A stretch of DNA of 64,000 nt from Hyphomicrobiales bacterium (GCA_021775455.1 JAJFHU010000023.1:62001-126000); one strand, 5' to 3'; shown: positions 10,421-20,309, counted from the first letter of the stretch. Numbers and translations: made by a program. Notes: generated by a model not told the origin, from the letters alone.

Positions 10421-10546
10421 TTGGCCATTTATCCTGTAAAAATCTCCAAATAAGGATAAATAGCCTACCAAAAAGATACAATAAAGTCAGAAAATAATAT
10501 CGATTGAGTTATCATGGACATTATTGATGATAGAGATGGATGACTG

Positions 10547-13500
10547 ATGAACATGGATAAAATTGTGTCGGCGATGAAAAAGGCCAGGGTCCAAATGCGT
10601 GCCCACACATACTCTGACGAAGGGAACTTATTGAACGCATTGATAGGCTCCTCAGATCTCACTGAAAAAGACCGGGAAAGCATTTCAACGACTGCAGCAG
10701 ATCTTATAAAGGAAATTCGTCAGGATACGGATCCGACTATCATGGAGGTATTCCTTGCTGAATACGGGCTGTCGACGCAAGAAGGAATTGCCCTGATGTG
10801 TTTGGCAGAAGCGCTTTTGCGAGTCCCAGACGCGTATACAATAGACGCTTTGATTGAAGACAAGATTGTACCTTCAGACTGGGGCAAGCATCTGGGCGCT
10901 TCCAGTTCTTCATTGGTCAACGCGTCAACATGGGCGCTGATGTTGACGGGTAAAGTGCTTGAAGACGAAGATGAGGGCTTGATCGGCGCTCTGCGCGGAG
11001 CTGTAAAGCGGATGGGTGAACCGGTAATCCGAACGGCTGTCGGTCGCGCCATGCGAGAAATGGGGCGGCAGTTCGTGCTGGGACGCGACATAGACGAAGC
11101 GATGGTCAATGCAAGCGAACTGGAAAAGAAAGGCTATACATATTCCTATGATATGCTTGGAGAAGCTGCCCGAACGGAAAGAGACGCGAAGCGCTACCAT
11201 CTGTCTTATTCAGAAGCAATTGGCAGCCTGGCTTCTGCCTGCACATCGGAAAATATCAGGAATAACCCTGGAATCTCGGTAAAGCTTTCAGCTTTGCATG
11301 CGCGTTATGAAACGTCCCAATCCAAGCGGGTAATGGAGGAACTGGTTCCTCGTGTGCGCTCTTTGGCTCTGCTGGCAAAATCTGCCGGTATGGGTTTCAA
11401 TATTGACGCCGAGGAGTCCGAGCGGCTTGATCTATCGCTAGATGTTATCGAAGCTGTTGTTTCAGATCCTTCATTAAAAAACTGGGATGGCCTTGGAGTG
11501 GTTGTGCAGGCCTACGGCAAGCGAGCTCCATTTGTGCTCGACTGGTTGTACGCTCTTGCCCAAAAGCTTGACAGGAAATTTATGGTTAGGCTCGTCAAGG
11601 GAGCTTATTGGGACACTGAAATCAAACGCTCACAAACGTTGGGTGTGGATGGCTTCCCGGTGTTTACCCGCAAAGCCTCGACGGATGTATCATACATTTC
11701 CAATGCCCGAAAACTACTCCGCATGACAGACCGGATTTATCCGCAGTTTGCCACCCACAACGCTCATACGGTATGCGCAGTGCTGGCAATGGCGAATAAT
11801 CGCGACTCTTTTGAATTCCAACGGTTGCACGGAATGGGTGAAAACCTACATGCAAAAATTTTGAAACGTGAAGAAACCCGCTGTCGAATTTATGCACCAG
11901 TAGGCGCCCATCGGGATCTCCTTGCCTATCTCGTGAGACGCCTTCTGGAAAATGGCGCGAACAGCTCGTTTGTAAACCAGATAGTGGATGAGGAAATTTC
12001 ACCCGAAGAGATTGCAACAGATCCATTTGAAATCGTCCAGTCATATATTGATAGCCCCGAACATCCTGGAATCTTGTCGCCTGCTGATATCTTCTCCAAA
12101 CAACGAAAGAACTCCAAAGGATGGGATATTCTTGAACCTCATGAAGCTGAGGAGATTGATGCACTTCGATCCGGGTTTTCGGAAAAGATCTGGAAAGCGG
12201 GGCCCAGGATTGCAGGTAATGTCCAAGGCGGAGACAAACTGGTCATTCATAATCCCGCACGTCCTGATGAACGGGTCGGTGAAGTAGTGGAAGCATCGGA
12301 AGCGGATATCAATAATGCTCTAGAGGATGCGAGGCCTTGGGACAGTGTCGATGCTGCAACACGAGCCAAGGTCCTTATTCGAGCATCGGATCTCTATGAG
12401 CAAAATGCTGGTGAGCTCTTTGCGTTGGCAGCCCGGGAAGCTGGAAAAACAATCATCGATTGTGTAGGTGAACTGCGTGAAGCAGTCGACTTTCTAAGAT
12501 ACTATGCCAGTGAAGCAGTTCGACTGGAGACACTCGATCCGCGCGGTGTGTTTGCCTGTATATCACCGTGGAATTTCCCTCTGGCAATATTCACTGGACA
12601 AATTTCCGCAGCGCTCGCTGCTGGAAATGGGGTAATTGCCAAACCTGCTGAGGCTACTCCATTGATTGCGTGTAAGGCAATTGATCTGCTCCATGAAGCC
12701 GGGGTTCCAAAAGAATGCCTGCAACTGTTACCCGGGAAAGGATCTATGGTAGGTGCGGCACTTTCCGTTGGTCCCGGGATTGATGGCATGTGCTTTACCG
12801 GGTCTACCCAAACGGCACACATCATCAATCAGGCTATGGCAACAAATCTTTCTCCCGATGCTCCGCTCATAGCTGAAACCGGTGGTCTCAACGCGATGAT
12901 TGTTGATTCGACGGCACTTCCCGAGCAGGCGGTTCGCGATATTGTAATTTCGGCATTCCAGAGTGCTGGCCAGCGATGTTCTGCACTTCGGGTACTCTAT
13001 GTACAGGAGGAAATCGCTGACAACATTCTTGATATGGTTAAGGGCGCCATGGATGAGTTGGCTGTGGCAAATCCCTGGGAGTATTCCACTGATGTGGGTC
13101 CGGTTATTGATGAAACCGCTAAAAACAAGATTGGCAAACATATTGAAGAGGCAAGGGAAGCAGGGCGACTTCTTAAACAACTAGATGTACCTTCGACTGG
13201 AAATTTTATGGGACCGGCCCTGATTGAGATCAATTCGATAAGTGATCTGCAAGAAGAAATTTTCGGCCCGGTTCTTCATGTGGCAAAATTTTCCGCAGAA
13301 GAGATCGATGTGGTGATCGACACAATCAACGCCACTGGCTACGGTTTGACGTTCGGGCTGCACACCAGAATTGATGATCGGGTGCAGCACATTGTAGACA
13401 GGATTCATGCCGGGAATATATATGTGAATCGCAATCAGATTGGTGCGGTGGTTGGATCGCAGCCGTTTGGAGGAGAAGGATTGTCGGGCACCGGACCAAA

Positions 13501-14059
13501 AGCTGGTGGGCCGCATTATGTCTCGCGCTTCAAACGAGTTGGAAAACGGCAAGTCGTTCAGGGGACGAAACAAGAAAAGGCTGCGTTGCTGGAAGAAGTG
13601 CAGGAAACAATTGACCGCCTGTCAATCAAGTCAAATCACGATCCGTTAAACTCTTCGGAATTGCCCGGCCCTACTGGAGAATCCAATCGCCTGTCTACTT
13701 ATGCAAGAGGCATAATTCTCTGCCTTGGGCCTGACGCAGCTTCCGCCGAAGCTCAGCGACTGGAAGCTTCAAGTCAGGGTTGCGTAACGGTAACGGTTGC
13801 GCCCGGGGTGAAAGGTGGAGTTGATGGTGTGCTGGAGACAGGGCACTTGTCCACACTAAGCGGTTTTGATGCGGTGTGCTTCTGGGGATCCGAAGCTGAT
13901 GCCCGCATTGTTCGGCAAGCACTTTCAGCCAGAAATGGTTCTATAATTCCGCTTGTTACTGAAAGTGGGAATGCTTCCATGTATCAAATGGAGCGACACG
14001 TGTGTGTGGATACTACGGCTTCTGGCGGCAATACCGCGCTGCTGGCGGCAAATCCGTAA
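10547..14059 (+). CDS. putA: Bifunctional proline dehydrogenase / glutamate-semialdehyde dehydrogenase
   Basis: Oxidises proline to glutamate in two steps, passing electrons from FAD to the membrane quinone pool and then reducing NAD+. The 1170 residues contain an N-terminal alpha-helical domain, a FAD-binding PRODH barrel (about 160-480) and an aldehyde dehydrogenase domain (about 530-1000) with catalytic Glu777 (ETGG) and Cys811 (GQRC). The last 170 residues form the C-terminal ALDH-like extension of long PutA proteins. There is no N-terminal ribbon-helix-helix domain, so this PutA should not repress its own gene; the divergent Lrp-family gene is the likely regulator. Confidence 0.97.
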   Translation: MNMDKIVSAMKKARVQMRAHTYSDEGNLLNALIGSSDLTEKDRESISTTAADLIKEIRQDTDPTIMEVFLAEYGLSTQEGIALMCLAEALLRVPDAYTIDALIEDKIVPSDWGKHLGASSSSLVNASTWALMLTGKVLEDEDEGLIGALRGAVKRMGEPVIRTAVGRAMREMGRQFVLGRDIDEAMVNASELEKKGYTYSYDMLGEAARTERDAKRYHLSYSEAIGSLASACTSENIRNNPGISVKLSALHARYETSQSKRVMEELVPRVRSLALLAKSAGMGFNIDAEESERLDLSLDVIEAVVSDPSLKNWDGLGVVVQAYGKRAPFVLDWLYALAQKLDRKFMVRLVKGAYWDTEIKRSQTLGVDGFPVFTRKASTDVSYISNARKLLRMTDRIYPQFATHNAHTVCAVLAMANNRDSFEFQRLHGMGENLHAKILKREETRCRIYAPVGAHRDLLAYLVRRLLENGANSSFVNQIVDEEISPEEIATDPFEIVQSYIDSPEHPGILSPADIFSKQRKNSKGWDILEPHEAEEIDALRSGFSEKIWKAGPRIAGNVQGGDKLVIHNPARPDERVGEVVEASEADINNALEDARPWDSVDAATRAKVLIRASDLYEQNAGELFALAAREAGKTIIDCVGELREAVDFLRYYASEAVRLETLDPRGVFACISPWNFPLAIFTGQISAALAAGNGVIAKPAEATPLIACKAIDLLHEAGVPKECLQLLPGKGSMVGAALSVGPGIDGMCFTGSTQTAHIINQAMATNLSPDAPLIAETGGLNAMIVDSTALPEQAVRDIVISAFQSAGQRCSALRVLYVQEEIADNILDMVKGAMDELAVANPWEYSTDVGPVIDETAKNKIGKHIEEAREAGRLLKQLDVPSTGNFMGPALIEINSISDLQEEIFGPVLHVAKFSAEEIDVVIDTINATGYGLTFGLHTRIDDRVQHIVDRIHAGNIYVNRNQIGAVVGSQPFGGEGLSGTGPKAGGPHYVSRFKRVGKRQVVQGTKQEKAALLEEVQETIDRLSIKSNHDPLNSSELPGPTGESNRLSTYARGIILCLGPDAASAEAQRLEASSQGCVTVTVAPGVKGGVDGVLETGHLSTLSGFDAVCFWGSEADARIVRQALSARNGSIIPLVTESGNASMYQMERHVCVDTTASGGNTALLAANP

Positions 14060-14126
14060 AGATTGGAGTTTACAAATTGGTGCAATCATGAACTGATCGC
14101 GCCCTGTGGCATGGCAGGGCGGATTG

Positions 14127-15035
14127 ATGAGGCTTGGTTGGCTGGACTATTTGATGGGCATAACCGTCGCTCTCCTTTGGGGGATGGGTTTGGTAGTGGC
14201 CAAGTCGGCGATTGAGCATTTTCCACCAATTCTGCTCATGGCATTGCGGTTTGAAGTAACTGCCCTGATGCTGATCTGGTTTGTAAAGCCACCCTGGCAC
14301 GTGATGGGCCAATTGTTCGGAATTGCCATCATTTCCGCGGCAATCCAGTACAGTCTCACTTTTACAGGTTTGAAAGGCCTTGATGCTTCAGTCGCCGCCC
14401 TGGTCGTCCAGCTTGAAGTGCCCTTTCTGGTGCTGTTTGGAATGTTGCTGCTGAAAGAACAGCCAGAACTGCGCAAGTGGATCGGCATCGCAATGGCGTT
14501 CATGGGTGTAGCATTGATTGCAGGTGAGCCAAGGTTGGGTGGCGCTTGGTTTTCAATGGTGCTGGTTGTCGGTGGGGCAGCAACCTGGGCTGTTGGTCAG
14601 GTTTTTGTGCGCAAAATGAAAGACATTGACGGCCTGACCACAGTTGCGTGGGTAGCTGTTTTCGCCGTACCTCAATTACTATTCATGTCCTATCTGTTTG
14701 AAGACAACCAAATTGCGGCTATTAGATCAGCAGGTGCAGATGTATGGGGAGCAGTCTTTTATCTGGGTGTTGTTATGACCGCGCTTGGTTATGGATTGTG
14801 GTACACATTGGTGCGTCGTCATCCTGTCAATATGGTCGCTCCGTTTTTGCTTCTCCTTCCTGTATTTGCGGTGCTTGGAGGAACAGTGTTTCTTGACGAG
14901 AGCCTTGCCCCGTTAAGCATCATTGGCGGTACAATTGTTATTGTCGGAGTTGCGTTCATATTGATCGAGTTTGACCTGAGAAAACTGATCCCGAGACGCG
15001 GCAAGCAACCGCTGGAGGTCAGACATAGTGAATGA
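14127..15035 (+). CDS. EamA-family (DMT) transporter, first copy
   Basis: A drug/metabolite transporter superfamily protein with two EamA repeats of five helices each; the first begins with the typical MGITVALLWGMGLVVAKSAI helix and the second near residue 150. The ATG at 14127 is preceded by AGGGCGG; a GTG at 14106 is also in frame but has no ribosome site. The substrate is unknown (family members export amino acids, purines and other metabolites). Its stop overlaps the start of a second EamA gene by 8 bases, so the two are translationally coupled and may act together. Confidence 0.88.
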   Translation: MRLGWLDYLMGITVALLWGMGLVVAKSAIEHFPPILLMALRFEVTALMLIWFVKPPWHVMGQLFGIAIISAAIQYSLTFTGLKGLDASVAALVVQLEVPFLVLFGMLLLKEQPELRKWIGIAMAFMGVALIAGEPRLGGAWFSMVLVVGGAATWAVGQVFVRKMKDIDGLTTVAWVAVFAVPQLLFMSYLFEDNQIAAIRSAGADVWGAVFYLGVVMTALGYGLWYTLVRRHPVNMVAPFLLLLPVFAVLGGTVFLDESLAPLSIIGGTIVIVGVAFILIEFDLRKLIPRRGKQPLEVRHSE

Positions 15036-16029
15036 GCACAAAATCTCCGGATCCCTGAACAAGATTTTTGGCAGTACAAGTGCCGATCAGCCGACACTTG
15101 CTGCAATACTGATGGTCTCAGCCCTCATGCTTCTTGGGTTGCAGGATGCGATAATAAAATTCACCAGTTCGGATGTATCGCTTTGGCAGTTTCAAACAAT
15201 CCGTTCCGCGACAAACTTTGTGCTGTTGCTGTTTTTGGCCCGTCTAATCTGGGGTACTAGCAGGCCGCAACCGAAGAATATCTGGGCTGTTGCATTGCGA
15301 AGTGTAATTCAGGTTGCGACCATGATGATGTTCTTTTCCGGGATGCCATTCTTGTCGCTTGCCGAGATTGCAGCGGGGCTATACGTCTACCCGCTTTTCG
15401 TGGCGGTTCTTTCAATTATCATCCTCGGGGAACGGGTAGGTCCTTTGCGCTTGGCTGCAATATTTTTTGGTTTTACCGGAACGTTATTGATCTTGAAGCC
15501 GGGAACGGAAAGTTTTAGTCCGGTAAATCTGCTGCCCGTTGGAGCAGCCTTTTGCTACGCCTGCAATGTAATGACCACCCGTCGCCTGTGTCGTGAAGAG
15601 TCACCAATAACACTGGCTTACGGTGTGGCCATAACGTTCTTTACCGCGGGGCTTCTTGGAACTCTGTTCCTTTCATCTCCAAGTGTGGCTGATAGCCTTG
15701 GTGCCTGGCGTGACGGTTGGCCTTATCTGATGACAGGGTGGCAGGAAATTTCCATTACCCTGGTCGCATTGATATTGACTTGCTCGGGTCTCAACCTTGC
15801 TGCAAATATTGGCCTTGCAAAGGCATATCAAAGTGCGGAATCAAGCTGGTTGGCACCGATAGATTACTCGTACCTGATCTTTGCAACGTTCTGGGGGTTT
15901 GTATTTTCCCGAACAATACCCGACATCTACACATTTATCGGCATGGGTTTGATCGCCGGGGCTGGAATTTTTGTAGCTTGGCGAGAACGACAATCAACCC
16001 GCAAACGCACTCGACGGATGCCGGTTTGA
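15028..16029 (+). CDS. EamA-family (DMT) transporter, second copy
   Basis: A 333-residue DMT-superfamily permease with ten predicted helices in two EamA repeats. The start is a GTG at 15028 with a GGAGG site 9 bases upstream inside the end of the preceding EamA gene. The protein is distinct in sequence from its neighbour (QDAIIKFTSSDVSLWQFQTI region) and resembles RhaT/EamA exporters of the S-adenosylmethionine-uptake-like or drug-exporter kind. Substrate unknown. Confidence 0.87.
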   Translation: MNEHKISGSLNKIFGSTSADQPTLAAILMVSALMLLGLQDAIIKFTSSDVSLWQFQTIRSATNFVLLLFLARLIWGTSRPQPKNIWAVALRSVIQVATMMMFFSGMPFLSLAEIAAGLYVYPLFVAVLSIIILGERVGPLRLAAIFFGFTGTLLILKPGTESFSPVNLLPVGAAFCYACNVMTTRRLCREESPITLAYGVAITFFTAGLLGTLFLSSPSVADSLGAWRDGWPYLMTGWQEISITLVALILTCSGLNLAANIGLAKAYQSAESSWLAPIDYSYLIFATFWGFVFSRTIPDIYTFIGMGLIAGAGIFVAWRERQSTRKRTRRMPV

Positions 16030-16234
16030 TTAGTCTAGCGATTTATTTAGTTCCAGTTCGCTTTGAACGTCACCATTCATTAAAGGCGTTCACTTTTTTG
16101 GTGGCTTCGTGCATTGGTTTCCTGGATACACTGACACTTCTGTTCAAATGGCCGGTTCCAGAAAAACTTGGCCATATCATTTGCTTGTGGCCATGCTAAC
16201 AATTTTGCAAATCTATCTTTCTTTTTACCAGTAA

Positions 16235-16584
16235 TTACAGTGAATTTTTCAACCAGTTGCAACTCGTTGATTGGCTTTTGTGGTGATGCAAAGAATGAGC
16301 GAGCTGGTAGAGTGGTGGCCAGTGCAGCAGGCGATGAATCCAGTAAAAGTAAAAACTGGACCAAATAGGTATCAGCACGAACCAGGCTGAAACCAGTAAA
16401 AAACGACTCAGGCCACCACGAATTCAAACAATATTGAACTGATTGCCAACCAGTAACTGAAGAGCCATCTTAACCAGGCAAGTGGATTGGGAGGCCAGTC
16501 CAAAATTGGTGAGACAGGTATGGGAATATCCGGTTGGTAGTTCCACGCTATGGACCTTGGCTTGGAATTGTTTGTGTCGCTCAT
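16235..16584 (-). pseudogene. Sterol desaturase / fatty acid hydroxylase family, broken remnant
   Basis: On the minus strand an ATG at 16584, preceded by GGAG, opens a frame that reads PDIPIPVSPILDWPPNPLAW and runs to a stop near 16408. One base out of frame the protein continues as SAWFVLIPIWSSF, then FYWIHRLLHWPPLY and LAHSLHHHK, which contain the first two histidine clusters (HxxxH and HxxHH) of the fatty acid hydroxylase superfamily. Homology ends there and a stop follows at 16235; the third histidine cluster and the C-terminal half are missing. A one-base indel plus loss of the 3' half make this a clear pseudogene. The 16030-16234 stretch downstream shows nothing else. Confidence 0.8.
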
Positions 16585-16651
16585 ATGATTACTCCAGGCG
16601 GCAATTATAAAATTGTCAATGCACCGTTTGCAAAATTGCTGATCCGTATAA

Positions 16652-17452
16652 TCAGGGACGTAATATATCCTTCTTGGAAACCTGGCCGCTCCATGTAATT
16701 TTCTTGTAGTCGAACCCCTGTTCAATTGTAGGTTTCACCACCCGGAAATAGGGAGACAAGTCAAAATCTCGTGGAGTAAACAGCGAATGATGTCGAATAT
16801 GCAATATTTCACGCTTCGAGTAGGGTGATATGGCAGTTGAACGACCAGGTGCGAGAGTAACTTCCGGCAAGATTGGATAGCCGACTTCTTGGTAGGCTTG
16901 AGCAATCAGGGAAGAGCAGATTGCCTTTGTTGGTGACGAAGAACCCAGTGAAAGCATTCGTCTGCGCCACCTGACTGGAACCGGAGGAGTCGGGAAGAAA
17001 TATCGCAGCAAGTCAAAAATGTTTTTTAGATCATACTGCAAGCCAATCTTCCCTATCATGAAATCGACTACTTTCTGGCGATCACGCTTTGTTAGGCCAA
17101 CGGGGCGGCAAATCCTCGTGTTGAATGATTCATAACGGCTAAGTGGTACCGCGATGCATCCCTGACCAAGGTTTACTTCAATCAGGCTCGGGCGTTCGCT
17201 TCCATCTGTCGGCTCGGGTAATTCTTGGCCAATATACAAAGCGGCATGGGACCAGGTTGATTGGGTCAAATATTTGATAACTACTGAAACATGCTGGTTT
17301 CCTTCCACCAGCAATACATCACCGGGTTCCAGGGTTTTGCAAAGTGTTGCGTAATCAGACGGCGTATAGGGTTCATAGCCAGATGATTCCTGAACCAGCT
17401 TGCCAGCCAGAAATCCGCCAATCTTCTCCAGAAATGTGTCAAATAGGCCCAT
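16652..17452 (-). CDS. YiiX/YebB-like permuted NlpC/P60 cysteine hydrolase
   Basis: A 267-residue protein of the permuted papain-like NlpC/P60 group (YiiX/Orthopoxvirus G6R-like). The N-terminal half has PGDVLLVEG and the His motif STWSHAALYIG; the C-terminal half has the Cys motif TKAICSSLIAQAY, the order expected after circular permutation. Such enzymes are amidases or acyltransferases acting on lipids or peptides; no substrate is established here. No signal peptide or lipobox is visible. I chose the ATG at 17452 rather than the upstream in-frame start at 17503 because it gives the family N-terminus and follows a purine-rich site. Confidence 0.82.
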   Translation of the reverse strand: MGLFDTFLEKIGGFLAGKLVQESSGYEPYTPSDYATLCKTLEPGDVLLVEGNQHVSVVIKYLTQSTWSHAALYIGQELPEPTDGSERPSLIEVNLGQGCIAVPLSRYESFNTRICRPVGLTKRDRQKVVDFMIGKIGLQYDLKNIFDLLRYFFPTPPVPVRWRRRMLSLGSSSPTKAICSSLIAQAYQEVGYPILPEVTLAPGRSTAISPYSKREILHIRHHSLFTPRDFDLSPYFRVVKPTIEQGFDYKKITWSGQVSKKDILRP

Positions 17453-17548
17453 AATTTTCTCTCTACCCAGAATATTGGGAAGTGAATGGATTCGGCAACC
17501 CACATAAATTCACTTCGCGGTGTTTGACACAAACCTGTGGAGCTATAA

Positions 17549-17565
17549 ACTGGAATCATTCTAAA
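17549..17565 (+). promoter_or_regulatory. Candidate Irr operator (ICE-like box) upstream of mbfA
   Basis: The reverse strand reads TTTAGAA-TGA-TTCCAGT, a perfect left half and an imperfect right half of the iron control element recognised by Irr in rhizobia (TTTAGAA-N3-TTCTAAA as I recall it). It overlaps the probable -10 region: a perfect TTGACA at 17524-17529 is followed by TATAAA at 17545-17550, with a short 15-base spacer. Irr represses mbfA under low iron in Bradyrhizobium and Agrobacterium, and irr is present in this window. Confidence 0.55.
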
Positions 17566-17595
17566 CTGTCAAAGTAGCCCAGGGGCGTCTTCACT

Positions 17596-18579
17596 ATGCT
17601 TTCCCGTTTTTTGCCGATGGGCAAAACTCATTTCAAGGATCTTACAGAGCAACAAATTTTGGCTTTGGCCATTTCATCGGAGGAGGATGATGGACGGATC
17701 TATCAAACCTATGCGGATGGTATTCGAGACGAATATCCCGATACCGCAAAAATTTTTGATGAGATGGCAGAAGAGGAAAACGAGCATCGCCAGTGGTTGA
17801 TAGATCTTCATCAAAAGAAGTTTGGTGAAACGATTCCTCTTATCAGAAGAGAACATGTGAAAGGGTTCTATAGCCGCAAACCAGACTGGTTGGTAAAACC
17901 GTTTGGTGTAGAGGCAGTCCGTAAAACTGCAGCGGAAATGGAAGCTCAGGCGCATCGGTTTTATCTGGCCGCCGCGAAACAAACTGAAGATGCCTCAATC
18001 CGCAAATTGTTGGGCGATCTGGCGATTGCTGAAGCGGGTCACATAGCTGTCGCCAAGGGTGCCGAGAAAAAACATACACCGGATGATGTGAAAGAAGATG
18101 AAGCCGACCGCGAACAGCGCCGCTTTATTCTTACATATGTGCAGCCAGGGCTTGCCGGCCTGATAGATGGTTCGGTTTCAACTCTGGCGCCGATATTTGC
18201 CACAGCCTTTGCAACTCAGGATACCTGGACCACTTTTTTGGTTGGTCTCGCCGCATCGGTGGGTGCCGGCATATCAATGGGCTTCACAGAAGTAGCCTCC
18301 GATGATGGCGTAATTTCAGGGCGGGGCTCACCGATTATTCGGGGATTTGTCACCGGCATAATGACAACTATTGGCGGACTGGGGCACGCATTGCCTTATC
18401 TCATTCCGGATTTCTGGCTGGCTACTTATGTTGCCATCGCAGTTGTGTTTGTCGAGCTGTTCGTCATTACCTGGATACAGCATAAGTATATGGAGACACC
18501 CTGGCTAAAAGCGATGATGCAGATTGTTCTTGGTGGTGCTCTGGTCTTGGCTGCAGGTATATTAATTGGCAGCGGATAG
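17596..18579 (+). CDS. mbfA: Membrane-bound ferritin/VIT1 iron exporter MbfA
   Basis: A 327-residue fusion of an N-terminal ferritin-like (erythrin) four-helix domain with a C-terminal VIT1-type membrane domain. The ferritin part supplies di-iron ligands in SSEEDDGRIYQTYA, EEENEHRQW and the later E and H pairs (MEAQAHRFY, IAEAGHIAVA). From residue about 180 the VIT1 segment has LIDGSVSTLAPIFA and further helices. MbfA exports iron from the cytoplasm and protects against iron and peroxide stress in rhizobia. The ATG at 17596 follows AGGGG at 17581. Regulation by Irr is suggested by the upstream box. Confidence 0.92.
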   Translation: MLSRFLPMGKTHFKDLTEQQILALAISSEEDDGRIYQTYADGIRDEYPDTAKIFDEMAEEENEHRQWLIDLHQKKFGETIPLIRREHVKGFYSRKPDWLVKPFGVEAVRKTAAEMEAQAHRFYLAAAKQTEDASIRKLLGDLAIAEAGHIAVAKGAEKKHTPDDVKEDEADREQRRFILTYVQPGLAGLIDGSVSTLAPIFATAFATQDTWTTFLVGLAASVGAGISMGFTEVASDDGVISGRGSPIIRGFVTGIMTTIGGLGHALPYLIPDFWLATYVAIAVVFVELFVITWIQHKYMETPWLKAMMQIVLGGALVLAAGILIGSG

Positions 18580-18586
18580 CGTGCAT

Positions 18587-19291
18587 CTAGTATGGACAGG
18601 GGTCACAAAATCGAACCTCACGTCCATCAGATGGATGAAAAAAGGAAAGTTTTTCTGCATGCAACATAAGTCTGGGAGAGACGGCAGCGATTTCCGGCGG
18701 GGCATAAAAAGTATCTCCAAGAATTGGATGACCAATTGCTTGCATGTGAACCCGTAGCTGGTGTGATCGCCCGGAAATAGGCGTTAGTTCCATTCGTGTA
18801 TATGAACCGAAACGCTCCAAAACGCGCCAGTGGGTTGTAGCAGGTCGACCCAACATGGGTTCTACCATCTGTTTCGGCCTGTTGTACCAGTCAGTGACCA
18901 ACGGAAGGTTTATCGTGTCAGAGTCATCAGAAACTGTTCCCGCTACAACTGCAATATAGGTTTTTTGGGTTTTGCGTCTCTCAAATTGCATACCAAGATT
19001 GCGGTGGCTTTCAGTATTCAGTGCCATCACCAGCAATCCGGATGTGCCCCGGTCAAGGCGATGGACAACCCGCACACTTTTAAATTTTCTTTGTGCCCGC
19101 TTCTCCAGACTGTCTGAATGAGCAAGGTCTTTCCCGGATACCGTCAGCAAGCCCGAAGGCTTGGAGAGGACCAGTATGTCCAGATCCTTGTGAATTATGG
19201 AAATCCAGGGGTCCGTTGGTGGATCATAAATAAAATCGGGAGGTGGAGTGTTTCCGCTGATGGGAAGCGGTCCGGCAACCGTTTTGCGCAT
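18587..19291 (-). CDS. RluA-family pseudouridine synthase
   Basis: Converts specific uridines in RNA to pseudouridine. The catalytic motif HRLDRGTSGLLV with its essential Asp is present, followed by KTYIAVVAGTV and the C-terminal RSHQLRVHMQAIGHPILGD motif. At 234 residues and without an S4 domain it most resembles RluA (23S rRNA and tRNA position 32 type) rather than RluC or RluD. It lies 3 bases after an alpha/beta hydrolase gene on the same strand and converges on mbfA with a 7-base gap. Confidence 0.92.
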   Translation of the reverse strand: MRKTVAGPLPISGNTPPPDFIYDPPTDPWISIIHKDLDILVLSKPSGLLTVSGKDLAHSDSLEKRAQRKFKSVRVVHRLDRGTSGLLVMALNTESHRNLGMQFERRKTQKTYIAVVAGTVSDDSDTINLPLVTDWYNRPKQMVEPMLGRPATTHWRVLERFGSYTRMELTPISGRSHQLRVHMQAIGHPILGDTFYAPPEIAAVSPRLMLHAEKLSFFHPSDGREVRFCDPCPY

Positions 19292-19294
19292 GGC

Positions 19295-20083
19295 TTACTC
19301 ACCTTCGCCAACTAAAGTGGATACTGTACGTAACAACAATTCGATATCCGAATTCCGGGAAAGGCGATGATCGCCATCCTTTACTAACGTCATGGTAACC
19401 TGTTCTTCTGGCAAGAAAGTTACAAGTTTCATGACATGCTCGTAGGGGACATCCGGATCCTTCATTCCTTGAATGATGTGAACCGGACAACCCGTTTCCA
19501 TCAGATTGGTCATAACACGATTTGCATCGCCATCTTCGAAAAGAATCTTTGTGAATATGTTCGGTTCATCGGAATATTCCGAAAGCTCTTCAAGGTAACC
19601 CTTCTCCTCCATTTGGTTTCGTTGCTCGTCAGTTATTTTGGGCTTCATCAGTTCGTGCGTAAAATCCGGTGCAGGTGCGAGCAACAATAGTGCCTTGAGG
19701 CGGTTGCTTTGCCCACGCCTTGCTAACTCCTGAACCATCCGCAAGGCAATCCAACCACCCATGGATGAACCAACAAGGACATGATTGTCTTCACTGCAAA
19801 ACGCATCAAATACAGTCAGGCTTTCCTCGAGCCATCGTGAAATTGTTCCGTAAAGGAAATCACCACCCGACTCACCATGGCCGGAATAGTCATGGCGACA
19901 GCAAGCATGTTCATTTTTTGCGGCCCATTGGTCAAGCGCCTCTGCTTTGGTTCCGATCATGTCTGAACGGTAACCGCCCAACCACACTAGGCCCGGTGTT
20001 TTGCCGAATCGAACACGAACAGCAATGTCTCGGGCATCTTCAGCGCTGCCCACTGTGATGTTTCGGGGGAAGTCAGGTTTCAT
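19295..20083 (-). CDS. Alpha/beta hydrolase
   Basis: A 262-residue cytosolic alpha/beta hydrolase with the nucleophile elbow GSSMGG, oxyanion region WLGGYRSDM, an Asp in GMKDPDVPYEH and the terminal catalytic His in GDHRLSR. It resembles the ABHD10/prolyl-oligopeptidase-like hydrolases found in alphaproteobacteria; esterase or thioesterase activity is likely but unproven. It forms a two-gene operon with the RluA-type gene (3-base gap) and is divergent from infC. Confidence 0.85.
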   Translation of the reverse strand: MKPDFPRNITVGSAEDARDIAVRVRFGKTPGLVWLGGYRSDMIGTKAEALDQWAAKNEHACCRHDYSGHGESGGDFLYGTISRWLEESLTVFDAFCSEDNHVLVGSSMGGWIALRMVQELARRGQSNRLKALLLLAPAPDFTHELMKPKITDEQRNQMEEKGYLEELSEYSDEPNIFTKILFEDGDANRVMTNLMETGCPVHIIQGMKDPDVPYEHVMKLVTFLPEEQVTMTLVKDGDHRLSRNSDIELLLRTVSTLVGEGE

Positions 20084-20309
20084 CAGTATTTGATCCGTGA
20101 AGCCGGTGTATATGAATTTTCGTTCTTATGGCGTGTTTTTACGCCAAAATCAAAGTGATGTGCCTGATAAAATCATCGTAAAACTCATTCACATATGTCC
20201 ACATTTTTGTATGATTTTTATACTGAACCATGCTATTGGAGCCGCATTCATTCCACTTGTATTGTGGGGATGAAAAGATTTTATGTAGACAATAAAGGAG
20301 CCTACGGCC

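Noticed and set aside
16080-16427. 115-codon minus-strand frame starting inside the desaturase remnant
   Set aside because: Its first part reads the pseudogene in the wrong frame and the rest has no recognisable protein character.
20130-20145. Hairpin GGCGT-loop-ACGCC as a terminator
   Set aside because: It lies between two divergent genes, has only five pairs and has no T tract in a useful direction.
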